A model generated the notes under the pieces. It made no database searches, was not told the DNA's origin, and was given only the letters and a program-made list of their open reading frames with translations. The position numbers were made by a program, and so were the translations under genes. This document shows, one piece after another, positions 22,283 to 29,857 of a stretch of DNA of 64,000 nucleotides. How positions within the stretch are numbered: the stretch's first letter is position 1; each line of letters starts with the position of its first letter. The DNA lies in assembly GCF_017876405.1 (NCBI RefSeq), contig NZ_JAGINW010000001.1, positions 12,599,203 to 12,663,202 on the forward strand, in the 5' to 3' direction. The stretch comes from Kibdelosporangium banguiense. GTDB lineage: Bacteria > Actinomycetota > Actinomycetes > Mycobacteriales > Pseudonocardiaceae.

Positions 22283-23328
22283 TCCCAGTCCAAAGAGGAC
22301 CCGCTGGCGTACTCGGTCACGCGGGTCTCGAAGAAGTTCTTCTCCTTCCCCAGGTCCATCGCCTCCGACATCCACGGGAACGGGTTCTCCGCCGGGCCGA
22401 ACACCGGCGCCAGGCCAAGCTGGGCGCAGCGGCGGTTGGTGATGAACCGCATGTACTGCTCGCAGAGCTCCGCGTTGAGACCCAGCAGCCCGTTGGGCAT
22501 GGTGTCGCGGCCGTAGGCAACTTCCAGCTCACAGGCCTCGCCGAGCATCGTCCGGATCTCCGCCTGGAACTCCGGCGTCCACAGGCCCGGGTTCTCGATC
22601 TTGATCTGGTTGATCGTGTCGATGCCGAAGTTCAGGTGGATCGACTCGTCACGCAGGATGTACTGGTACTGCTCGGCGATGCCGACCATCTTGTTGCGCC
22701 GGCCCAGCGACAGGATCTGGGCGAAGCCGGTGTAGAACCACATCCCCTCGAACACGACGTAGAACGCCACCAGGTCCCGCAGGAAGGCCTGGTCGTTCTC
22801 GTGCGTCCCGGTTCTGAACGACGGGTCCTCCAGGTTCTTGGTGTAGTCCAGCGCCCACGCGGCCTTGTCGGTGATCGACGGGACCTCGCGGTACATGTTG
22901 AACAGCTCACCCTCGTCCAGGCCGAGCGATTCGCAGATGTACTCGAAGGTGTGCGTGTGCACGGCCTCCTCGAACGCCTGCCGCAACAGGTACTGGCGGC
23001 ACTCGGGGTTGGTCAGGTGCCGGTACACCGCGAGCACGATGTTGTTGGCCACCAACGACTCCGAAGTCGCGAAGAAGCCGAGGTTGCGCTTGATCGCGTG
23101 CCGCTCGTCCGCAGTGAGCCCGTCGGGTGAACGCCACAGCGCGATGTCGGCCTGCATCGAGACCTCGGTCGGCATCCAGTGGTTCGCGCAGCCGGCCAGG
23201 TACTTGTCCCACGCCCACTGGTACTTCAGCGGCAGCAACTGGTTGACGTCGGCGCGGGCGTTGATCATCGCCTTGTCGTCGACGTGCACCCGGGAAGCGC
23301 CACGCTCGATCAAAGATGGCTCAGTCAC
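22279..23328 (-). CDS. nrdB: Ribonucleotide reductase small subunit, class Ic type
   Basis: A 349-residue R2 ferritin-like protein that supplies the radical to NrdA for ribonucleotide reduction. Metal ligands are recognisable as Glu90 (ATSESLVANN), Glu121 and His124 (EEAVHTHTF) and a later EGMWFYTGF / RDESIHLNFG set. At the position of the radical tyrosine of E. coli R2 (four residues after the His) there is Phe128, and the first ligand is Glu, not Asp. Both features mark class Ic proteins such as that of Chlamydia, which use a Mn/Fe cofactor. The GTG start overlaps the nrdA stop by 4 bases, so the two subunits are translationally coupled. Confidence 0.95.
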   Translation of the reverse strand: MTEPSLIERGASRVHVDDKAMINARADVNQLLPLKYQWAWDKYLAGCANHWMPTEVSMQADIALWRSPDGLTADERHAIKRNLGFFATSESLVANNIVLAVYRHLTNPECRQYLLRQAFEEAVHTHTFEYICESLGLDEGELFNMYREVPSITDKAAWALDYTKNLEDPSFRTGTHENDQAFLRDLVAFYVVFEGMWFYTGFAQILSLGRRNKMVGIAEQYQYILRDESIHLNFGIDTINQIKIENPGLWTPEFQAEIRTMLGEACELEVAYGRDTMPNGLLGLNAELCEQYMRFITNRRCAQLGLAPVFGPAENPFPWMSEAMDLGKEKNFFETRVTEYASGSSLDWD

Positions 23329-26300
23329 TGGCAGGCCTCACAGTCCGGGTCGGTGATGGAGCAGGCGGCGGCTTCGACCTTGACGGCGTTCAGCTTGCCG
23401 TCGGTGCCCTGCAAAGTGCTCTTCTCGACGTGGGTGGCGCTCTGCGAACGCAGGTAGTACGTGGTCTTCAAGCCCTTGCGCCAGGCCAGCCGGTACAAGG
23501 TGTCCAGCTTGCGGCCGCTTGGCGCGCAAATGTACAGGTTGAGCGACTGCGCCTGGTCGATCCACTTCTGCCGGCGCGACGCGGCCTCGATCAGCCAGTC
23601 GCTGGAGATCTCGAAAGCCGTGGCGTACAAGGCCTTCAAGTCCACCGGGATCCGGCCGACCGGCTCGAGCGCGCCGTCGTGCAGCTTGAGGTCGGCGACC
23701 ATCGCCGAGTCCCACAGCCCACGCTGTTTCAGGTCCGCCACCAGGTGCGCGTTCACCACAGTGAAGTCGCCGGACATGTTCGACTTCACATACAGGTTGC
23801 GGTACAACGGCTCGATCGACTGCCCGACCCCGCAGATGTTGGAGATGGTCGCGGTCGGCGCGATCGCCATGATGTTGGAGTTGCGGACACCACTTCTGAC
23901 ACGCGTGCGCAGCGCGTCCCAGTCCAGAGTGGACTCAGTGTTCATGTCAAGCTGATCACGCGCCTCGGCAAGCCGCGCGATCGAGTCGATCGGCAGAACC
24001 CCCTGACTCCACAGCGATCCGTCGAACGTCTCGTACCGGCCCCGCTCTTCAGCCAGGTCAGCCGACGCCGAAATGGCGTAGTAGCTGATCTCCTCCATGC
24101 TGCGGTCGGCGAACTCGACTGTCTGCGCCGACGCGAGCGGAACCCTGAGCGTGAACAGCGAATCGGCGAACCCCATCAGCCCCAGCCCGATCGGCCGGTG
24201 CCGCAGGTTGGACCGGCGCGCCTCCGGGATCGTGTAGAAGTTGATGTCGATCACATTGTCCAGCATCCGGACCGCGGTCTTCACGGTCCGCTCCAGCCGG
24301 GCGTGGTCAATCCCCTGCGGCGTCACATGATTCGCCAGATTGACCGACCCCAGGTTACAGACCGCGACCTCGTCCGCACTCGTGTTCAACGTGATCTCGG
24401 TGCACAGATTCGACGAGTGCACCACACCCACGTGCTGCTGCGGCGACCGCAGGTTGCACGGATCCTTGAAGGTGATCCACGGATGCCCGGTCTCGAACAA
24501 CATGGTCAGCATCCGCCGCCACATGTCGACGGCCTTCACCCGCCGGAACACCCGGATCTCGCCACGATCCGCCGCTTCTTCGTAGGCACGGTAACGCTTC
24601 GCGAACTCCAGCCCATAGCTGTCGTGCAGATCCGGAACCTCGTCGGGCGAGAACAGCGTCCACTGCCCGTCGGCCTCGACTCGGCGCATGAACTCGTCCG
24701 GCACCCAGTTCGCCGTGTTCATGTCATGCGTCCGACGCCGGTCATCACCGGTGTTCTTACGCAGGTCCAGGAACTCTTCAACGTCGATGTGCCACGTCTC
24801 AAGGTAGGCACACGCCGCGCCCTTACGCTTTCCGCCGTTGTGTACCAGTCCGGCGGTCGTCATGTAGGACTCGTCTGTCTCGACTTTGAGGTCGAACACA
24901 GTCGGCACGACTTCGGTCGCGCACACATCCCGGACCCGGGTGAAGACCATTCCCCCATGCTCGATCCAGTTGTGTTTGGCGACAGGGCGGCAGCCAACAA
25001 GCTCGGCGATACCCGCGACGGCGGGAACACGGATGTCAAATGCCTTGACCACACCGGAAAAGGAGATCCGCGTTCCGTCAGAACGGATGCCGGTATGATC
25101 CTGTTCGCGCTCCCGGTACTGACCGGCTGACGGAACTCCCAGTCGGAGCAGCTGGTAACGAACTCCTGACGCAAGCGACGGGGAGGTCGTAGTGAAGTAG
25201 ATCTCGACACCACGCGACACGCCGCCATCAGTTTCCAGCAGCCCTTGCAGCAGCATTCGAGTCTGCACATGAGGCAAGTGCGAGAACCGGCGAGCGATGC
25301 GCTTGTGCCGCTGGTCGTCATACAGATCGTCGTAGGTGAAAGGCAGTGTCGGGTCACCCGCTCCGGCGATGCGCCCGGTTACGGCGTCGCGCCGTACTCC
25401 ACGACCAGAAGCCCAGCTGATCTGGAGATAGGTGTCGTCTCGCCCACGCTCCCAAAAATGGATGCCGCGCTCAGTGAGATAGCTGCGCACGAAGTCAAGA
25501 TGTATGTCCAGTTCTGGATTGCCCGAGACGCCCCACTGCATCCCATCCTTCGACAGATGTCCGTCGCCCAGCAGGATTCCGTAGAGTCGTGCGTCGTCCT
25601 CAGTGAGACCCGGGACCGGCACAATCTCTGTCGGCACGACCTGCCCGACGTAGTCTCCCTTCGTCAGCTGACCGGCATCGATCCACTCCGGCCTGACCTT
25701 GTCGTTGGCCAGCCACTTGAGAGTCCGGCTGTTGGCCTGTTCCAGCGGCACACCCTTGATCGCGTAGAACGGGTGCCCCGCAGTGACCTTCAGCTTCTCG
25801 ATCGAGTGCTTGATGGTCACTTCCACCATGGGGTCGATCTGGTCGTAGACAAGCACCTCGGCAACTTCGCGGTAGTTGCCACTCGCGCCGAGAACCAGGT
25901 CACCAGCCTGGACATCCTGGATCGCCTTCGCACCATCGGCCGTGTAAATCATGGTCTCGCCGGCGAAGCACTGGTTGACCGCGACCGTAGTGTCATTGGC
26001 GATTTTCAGGAACGGCACAACGCCCTGGGACTGGCCGTTGGTGCCCTTGATGTGGGCGCCCATGCCGCGGACCGGGGTCCAGTCGTTGCCGAGGCCGCCT
26101 GAGTACTTGGCAAGCAGGGCGTTGTTGCGGTAGCTCTGGAAGATGCCGTCCAGGTCGTCGTCCACAGTGGTCAGGAAGCAGGACGAGAGCTGCGGGCGGG
26201 TGGTGCCGGAGTTGAACAGGGTCGGTGTGGAGCACATGAAGTCGAACGACGACAGCAGTTCGTAGAACGAGATCGCGCGGGCCTCCCGGTCGTCCTCCCG

Positions 26301-26786
26301 GATGGCCAGGCCCATCGCGACGCGCATGAAGAACGCCTGCGGGAGCTCGTACCGCACGCCACGCTCGTGCAGCAGGTAGCGGTCGTAAAGCGTTTGCATG
26401 CCAAGGAATCCGAACGCGAGGTCGCGTTCCGGCTTGATCGCGGCGGCGATCCGGTCCAGGTCGAACGTGGCCAGTTCGGGGTCCAGACGGCCCAGTTCGA
26501 TGCCCTTGCGCACGTATTCGTGGAAGTACTTCTCCTCCGGGAGCACGCCGTGGACCTCGCGGTGGAGTTTGCCCAGCAACAGCCGCGCGCACACGAACGA
26601 GTAGTTCGGCTCGGTTTCCACGAGTGTGCGCGCCGACATGATCAGCGCGTCGTCGAGCTCCTTGCCGGTGATGCCCTGGTAGATGTTGCGTTCCACCTCG
26701 GCGATCACCAGCTCGGCCGCCACGTCGGACAGGCCGGCGCACGCGTCGGCGACGCGGCTTTCATAACCAATAGCTGTAGCTGTCAC
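23325..26786 (-). CDS. nrdA: Ribonucleotide reductase large subunit with intein
   Basis: A 1153-residue precursor; 775 residues remain after removing the intein at residues 273-650. The extein shows LSSCFLT (redox Cys), SSNLCTEITLN (catalytic Cys), NIMAIAPTATIS (substrate loop) and the C-terminal redox pair in DCEACQ. There is no obvious N-terminal ATP-cone of usual length. GTG 26786 is chosen because it follows GAGGAGAGGGTT; the longer frame upstream enters the riboswitch. Expression should be repressed by cobalamin through the leader at 26885-27050, which implies that a B12-dependent class II reductase exists elsewhere in the genome. Residues just after the intein, GGKRKGAACAYLETWH, are the conserved NrdA block. 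Confidence 0.95.
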   Translation of the reverse strand: MTATAIGYESRVADACAGLSDVAAELVIAEVERNIYQGITGKELDDALIMSARTLVETEPNYSFVCARLLLGKLHREVHGVLPEEKYFHEYVRKGIELGRLDPELATFDLDRIAAAIKPERDLAFGFLGMQTLYDRYLLHERGVRYELPQAFFMRVAMGLAIREDDREARAISFYELLSSFDFMCSTPTLFNSGTTRPQLSSCFLTTVDDDLDGIFQSYRNNALLAKYSGGLGNDWTPVRGMGAHIKGTNGQSQGVVPFLKIANDTTVAVNQCFAGETMIYTADGAKAIQDVQAGDLVLGASGNYREVAEVLVYDQIDPMVEVTIKHSIEKLKVTAGHPFYAIKGVPLEQANSRTLKWLANDKVRPEWIDAGQLTKGDYVGQVVPTEIVPVPGLTEDDARLYGILLGDGHLSKDGMQWGVSGNPELDIHLDFVRSYLTERGIHFWERGRDDTYLQISWASGRGVRRDAVTGRIAGAGDPTLPFTYDDLYDDQRHKRIARRFSHLPHVQTRMLLQGLLETDGGVSRGVEIYFTTTSPSLASGVRYQLLRLGVPSAGQYREREQDHTGIRSDGTRISFSGVVKAFDIRVPAVAGIAELVGCRPVAKHNWIEHGGMVFTRVRDVCATEVVPTVFDLKVETDESYMTTAGLVHNGGKRKGAACAYLETWHIDVEEFLDLRKNTGDDRRRTHDMNTANWVPDEFMRRVEADGQWTLFSPDEVPDLHDSYGLEFAKRYRAYEEAADRGEIRVFRRVKAVDMWRRMLTMLFETGHPWITFKDPCNLRSPQQHVGVVHSSNLCTEITLNTSADEVAVCNLGSVNLANHVTPQGIDHARLERTVKTAVRMLDNVIDINFYTIPEARRSNLRHRPIGLGLMGFADSLFTLRVPLASAQTVEFADRSMEEISYYAISASADLAEERGRYETFDGSLWSQGVLPIDSIARLAEARDQLDMNTESTLDWDALRTRVRSGVRNSNIMAIAPTATISNICGVGQSIEPLYRNLYVKSNMSGDFTVVNAHLVADLKQRGLWDSAMVADLKLHDGALEPVGRIPVDLKALYATAFEISSDWLIEAASRRQKWIDQAQSLNLYICAPSGRKLDTLYRLAWRKGLKTTYYLRSQSATHVEKSTLQGTDGKLNAVKVEAAACSITDPDCEACQ
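24837..25970 (-). mobile_element. LAGLIDADG homing-endonuclease intein in NrdA
   Basis: A 378-residue in-frame insertion splits the conserved NrdA block VNQ/GGKRKG. It begins CFAGETMIYTADG (block A), has VTAGHPFYAI (block B with TxxH), two LAGLIDADG-like helices (YGILLGDGHL and LLQGLLETDGG), block F VFDLKVETDESYM and ends GLVHN. The usual catalytic residues Cys1, the block B Thr and His, and the terminal His-Asn are present. The first downstream residue is Gly, where Cys, Ser or Thr is expected. Base composition is visibly less GC-rich than the flanking extein, in line with horizontal entry. Confidence 0.93.
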
Positions 26787-26794
26787 AACCCTCT

Positions 26795-26860
26795 CCTCGC
26801 GAGCCAGACCGCCCAGAGCACACGGCATCACAAAGAAGCCGTGCCGGCCCACCCGCGAGG
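26795..26860 (-). promoter_or_regulatory. Putative RBS-masking stem of nrdA leader
   Basis: On the transcript, CCUCGCG (26854-26860) can pair with CGCGAGG (26795-26801), the latter overlapping the GAGGAG ribosome site of nrdA. A second hairpin (CACGGC/GCCGUG, 26821-26843) lies inside the loop. This is a plausible expression platform for the upstream cobalamin riboswitch acting on translation. Confidence 0.45.
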
Positions 26861-26884
26861 CTCCGGACACGCGCACGCCTACGG

Positions 26885-27050
26885 CGCACGCATCGATGGC
26901 AGGTCTTCGGACTCGTGGGCGCCAAACTCCGACCTACTGGCCGTCGCTTCCCAGGCTTGCGCCCAGTGCTTCAATGACGGCTGTCGTTCCCACTCACCGC
27001 TGCGGGGCAGTCCCGGATTCGCACCGGGTTCCCTTGTCGCATCGACAGCG
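26885..27050 (-). ncRNA. Cobalamin (B12) riboswitch
   Basis: The reverse strand reads GTCGATGCGACAAGGGAACC, then GGTGCGAATCCGGGACTGCC, then CCGCAGCGGTGA, then the conserved 3' portion GTCCGAAGACCTGCCATCGATG. These are the core blocks and the B12-box region of cobalamin riboswitches, and the ends GUCGAUG/CAUCGAU close P1. It lies about 100 bases upstream of nrdA. Cobalamin-riboswitch control of nrdAB is established in Streptomyces. Confidence 0.92.
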
Positions 27051-27094
27051 CAGACCCTACATGTAGTGGCGGCGCAGCAAACACACCCCTAGAT

Positions 27095-27442
27095 TTACCG
27101 GCGTGTTGCGGGTTCGATCTTCACGCCGTCCCTGGCCGCGCGGCGCTCGCCCCAGGCGTAGAGGGCCTGCAGGACGGGCCTGAGCTCGTCGTCGATCATC
27201 CGGTAAGTGACGACCGGCGGCACTTGCGAGTGAACTTCACGCTCGATGAGACCATCGGACTCGAGTTCACGCAGTCGCTGGGTGAGCATCTTCTCGGTGA
27301 TGTCGGGCATCAGCCTGCGTAGCTCGCCGTAACGCAACGGGCCTTCTTTGAGGTGCGCCAGGACAACCACCGCCCACTTGCCGCCAATGGTGTCCATCGC
27401 CAGTTCCACAGGGCAGTAGTACCGCGTCCGTCGTACGCTCAC
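27095..27442 (-). CDS. HxlR-family transcriptional regulator
   Basis: A 115-residue winged-helix protein. It opens with CPVELAMDTIGGKWAVVVLA, the HxlR hallmark with its conserved N-terminal Cys, followed by RYGELRRLMPDITEKMLTQR as the recognition-helix region and a C-terminal dimerisation helix. Members such as YodB and HxlR sense aldehydes, quinones or oxidants through the Cys. GTG 27442 is chosen because it places the Cys at the normal distance. The gene is divergent from the monooxygenase-globin fusion 54 bases away, with a palindrome between them, so that gene is the likely target. Confidence 0.9.
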   Translation of the reverse strand: MSVRRTRYYCPVELAMDTIGGKWAVVVLAHLKEGPLRYGELRRLMPDITEKMLTQRLRELESDGLIEREVHSQVPPVVTYRMIDDELRPVLQALYAWGERRAARDGVKIEPATRR

Positions 27443-27450
27443 GCACCACA

Positions 27451-27462
27451 AAGTACGTACTT
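27451..27462. promoter_or_regulatory. Palindromic operator candidate (aagtacgtactt)
   Basis: A perfect 12-base palindrome lies between the HxlR start and the divergent fusion-gene start. GTAC-type symmetrical sites are usual for small HxlR dimers. It is 8 bases upstream of the hxlR start codon and 34 bases upstream of the other, so binding could control both. Confidence 0.5.
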
Positions 27463-27496
27463 GAGCCGGTGACGCCAAAGGTGGTCGACTGGACAT

Positions 27497-28240
27497 GTGA
27501 TCATCGAGTACATCCGTTACCGCGTCCCCGATGCCCAGGCCAAGGCGTTCGAGGAGGCGTACCGGCGGGCAGCCGTGTCGCTGCAGACCTCGCCTTTCTG
27601 CCATACCTACGATCTGGCGCGGTGCGAGGAGCAACCGGAGAGCTACATCCTGCGGATCACGTGGACCTCCACCGAGGACCATCTGCGGGGTTTCCGGGGC
27701 AGCCCGCAGTTCAAGGATTTCTTCGCCGAGATCAAGGACTACGTGTCCGGGATCGAGGAAATGCGGCACTACCAACCGGTTGATCTTGTGCCGTCGCTCT
27801 ACGAATGGGCCGGCGGCGCCGAGGCGTTCGAGAAACTGTTCACCACGTTCTACGCGCATGTCGCCCAGGACCCGATCCTGGCCCCGGTTTTCGCGGGCAT
27901 GAACCCGAATCACCCCAAGCATGTGGCCGCGTGGCTCGGCGAGGTCTTCGGCGGGCCGAAGACCTACTCGCAGCGGCACGGCGGCCATCGGCACATGATC
28001 TCCCGCCATCTCGGCAGGGCGCTCACCGAAACTCATCGGCACCGCTGGGTCGATCTGTTGATCGACACTGCGGACGAGGTCGGACTGCCGGCCGACGCGG
28101 AGTTCCGGTCGGCTTTCGCCGGCTATCTGGAATGGGGCACCCGAATGGCGTTGATGTTCTCGCAGCCCGGCGCCGAAGCGACCATGAGCGAACCAATGCC
28201 CAGCTGGGGCTGGGGTGAAGTACGGCCCTGGCCCCGTTAA
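27497..28240 (+). CDS. Antibiotic-biosynthesis-monooxygenase / group II truncated haemoglobin fusion
   Basis: A 247-residue two-domain protein from GTG 27497. Residues about 1-95 form an ABM-type ferredoxin-like fold (MIIEYIRYRVPDAQAKAFEE, then FCHTYDLARCEEQPESYILRI, written here in parts). Residues about 110-235 form a group II truncated globin with GMNPNHPKHVAAWLGEVFGG, the proximal-histidine helix HRHMISRHLG and the G8 Trp in HRHRWVDLL. The globin part would bind haem and handle O2, NO or peroxide; the ABM part may act on quinone-like or aromatic substrates. A divergent HxlR regulator suggests induction by oxidative or electrophilic stress. Confidence 0.88.
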   Translation: MIIEYIRYRVPDAQAKAFEEAYRRAAVSLQTSPFCHTYDLARCEEQPESYILRITWTSTEDHLRGFRGSPQFKDFFAEIKDYVSGIEEMRHYQPVDLVPSLYEWAGGAEAFEKLFTTFYAHVAQDPILAPVFAGMNPNHPKHVAAWLGEVFGGPKTYSQRHGGHRHMISRHLGRALTETHRHRWVDLLIDTADEVGLPADAEFRSAFAGYLEWGTRMALMFSQPGAEATMSEPMPSWGWGEVRPWPR

Positions 28241-28833
28241 CGGACCTCCAGCCCAAGCGCTTGCGCGATCGTCATGGCCTGTTCGACACCGATGATCGCG
28301 CCTTTCAACTCGACTTCGTAGGGGTTGAACGCGGACAGATCGCTGCCGCGCAAGTCAGCCTGGCCGAATTTCACGCCACGCACTTGCGCGGCGGACAGGT
28401 CCACATTCACGAACTCTGATTTCTCACAGTTCGCACCGGACAGGTCCGCTTCCCGCATCCGCACCCGGTGGAATCGCGCATTGCGCAAGTCCAAACCGGA
28501 CAGTGAAACGAAGGACCAGTCACCGCCGCTTACCCGCAACGGCCGGACTGTGCACTCTTTGAATGTGCTGCCGACGAGCTTGCATCCGTCGAACTCGGCG
28601 TCGAAGAAGTTGCAGCGCAGGAAAGTACAGCCGATGAAGGCCGCGCTGGCGTGCTTCGAGGCGTTGAACTTGACGTTGCCGAAGGCGCATTCCTGGAAGG
28701 TGCTGCCGCGGTTGACGACCTCGGTCAGATCCACTTCCTGGAAGGAGCATTTCGAGTACGCGCGTCCGTCGAATTCCTCGCCGTACCAGTCCTCGCCGTT
28801 GAACTTCTCGCCTTCGATCACGGTTTCGGTCAC
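28237..28833 (-). CDS. Pentapeptide-repeat protein (Qnr/MfpA-like fold)
   Basis: A 198-residue protein in which nearly every fifth residue is Phe or Leu, in blocks such as STFQECAFGNVKF, CTFLRCNFFDAEF, ADLSGANCEKSEF and ADLRGSDL. This predicts a right-handed quadrilateral helix of about seven coils. DNA-mimicking members of this fold (Qnr, MfpA) bind gyrase and protect it from quinolones, but many others have no known role. GTG 28833 is fixed by a GTGA overlap with the stop of the upstream kinase gene, so both are translated together. A gyrase link is an inference. Confidence 0.85.
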   Translation of the reverse strand: MTETVIEGEKFNGEDWYGEEFDGRAYSKCSFQEVDLTEVVNRGSTFQECAFGNVKFNASKHASAAFIGCTFLRCNFFDAEFDGCKLVGSTFKECTVRPLRVSGGDWSFVSLSGLDLRNARFHRVRMREADLSGANCEKSEFVNVDLSAAQVRGVKFGQADLRGSDLSAFNPYEVELKGAIIGVEQAMTIAQALGLEVR

Positions 28834-29570
28834 AACGGTGAACTTACCCAGGAGAACACCTGGCGCCACGCCTCGACCCGCTCGACATCCAGATTCGCCG
28901 CCCTGGCAAGGGCTTTGACCTGTGACGGCTCGGCGACCGCGTAGTCCATCGCGTCGAAGGCCCGTTCTCCCGCGCACGCCTTGGGATCGATCACCATCAG
29001 CTTGCCCCGGGCACCGTGGATGATGTTGTGGAAATGCAGATCCCCGTGCAGCAGAACGGTTTCCGGCTGGGATGCGACCAGCTCGTCACGCAGCTTGCGC
29101 GGTGATCCGATGTCCACACCGCGACGCTCGAACCGTTCGAAGATCTCCTCGGTGTAGCCGGCGAGTTCCCGCCGGGCCGCGGCCGGATCACCGGCAGCGT
29201 GCAGATCTCCCATCAGTTCAGCGAATTCCTCCGGCGGCGGCGTCTCGGTCACGAACGTGCCCGGCTCGATCGTCTCCATCAACACAGCGCCCGGCTCGGC
29301 GGAGAACACCATCGGCACGCGGCGGCTGTGCACGAACATCTGCATGATCTCGACCTGCTCGTCGAGGAAGTCCTCTTGCGGGGACAGCTTGAGCACGCCT
29401 GCGCCGCAGCGGATGGCTATCGAGGAATTCCCCGTCGGGTAGGGCTCTCCCACCTGCAGGTGCCAGCGATCGGCCAGGTCGGCGATCCGCGCGGGCAACT
29501 GGTCCACCCACGCGTTGACGTCCTCGCCGAACCGGCGTACCAGCCGGGCCCTGGCCGGTTGCAGATTCAC
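28830..29570 (-). CDS. APH(6)-family aminoglycoside/hydroxyurea phosphotransferase
   Basis: A 246-residue kinase-fold protein. The catalytic loop LLHGDLHFHNII, a metal-binding IDPKACAGERAFDAMDYA and the nucleotide-side ILKLSPQEDFLDEQ-like region (here GVLKLSPQEDF) match APH(6) streptomycin 6-kinases and hydroxyurea kinases. The PKxxxGERAFD signature is what separates this group from other APHs. GTG 29570 overlaps the stop of the XRE regulator by 4 bases. The true substrate may be streptomycin-like, a self-made aminoglycoside or an unrelated small molecule. It is the middle gene of a three-gene, overlap-coupled operon. Confidence 0.85.
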   Translation of the reverse strand: MNLQPARARLVRRFGEDVNAWVDQLPARIADLADRWHLQVGEPYPTGNSSIAIRCGAGVLKLSPQEDFLDEQVEIMQMFVHSRRVPMVFSAEPGAVLMETIEPGTFVTETPPPEEFAELMGDLHAAGDPAAARRELAGYTEEIFERFERRGVDIGSPRKLRDELVASQPETVLLHGDLHFHNIIHGARGKLMVIDPKACAGERAFDAMDYAVAEPSQVKALARAANLDVERVEAWRQVFSWVSSPL

Positions 29571-29797
29571 CCCACGAGCTTATCCAGCGGAACATCAACA
29601 GCGCGCGCGATCGCGGCGACGGTGAAGAATGCCGGAGTCGGCACCCGGCCGTGTTCGATTTTGCGGAGGGTCTCCACGGAGATCCCCGCTGCCGCGGCGA
29701 CCTCGACGGTCGTCCGGTCGGCACGTGCAGCCCGCAAAGCCTCGCCTAGCCGGACACCGCGTTCGCGGTCCTCGGGGGTGAGCGGTGGTCGCACCAT
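29567..29797 (-). CDS. XRE-family HTH regulator
   Basis: A 76-residue protein made almost wholly of a Cro/CI-type helix-turn-helix: RLGEALRAARADRTTVEVAA, then AAGISVETLRKIEHGRVPTP and the closing AIARAVDVPLDKLVG. There is no ligand domain, so control may depend on its own level or a partner protein. The ATG at 29797 faces map across 60 bases. Its stop overlaps the start of the phosphotransferase gene, making it the first gene of the XRE-APH-pentapeptide unit and its probable regulator. Confidence 0.88.
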   Translation of the reverse strand: MVRPPLTPEDRERGVRLGEALRAARADRTTVEVAAAAGISVETLRKIEHGRVPTPAFFTVAAIARAVDVPLDKLVG

Positions 29798-29827
29798 GAC
29801 GCAATAGTAATACTGTGATAAGAATAC

Positions 29828-29843
29828 CGGGATAGTTATCCCG
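29828..29843. promoter_or_regulatory. Palindrome cgggata-gt-tatcccg between XRE operon and map
   Basis: A 16-base inverted repeat (7-base arms, 2-base spacer) lies in an AT-richer stretch of the divergent region. It is a good candidate operator for the XRE regulator and could also affect map. AT-rich hexamers such as taatac at 29807-29820 may belong to a promoter. Confidence 0.5.
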
Positions 29844-29857
29844 TACTGGAGAGCGTG

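Noticed and set aside
26787..26876. Upstream extension of nrdA to 26876
   Set aside because: It would translate the riboswitch expression platform, and the GTG at 26786 has a good ribosome site.
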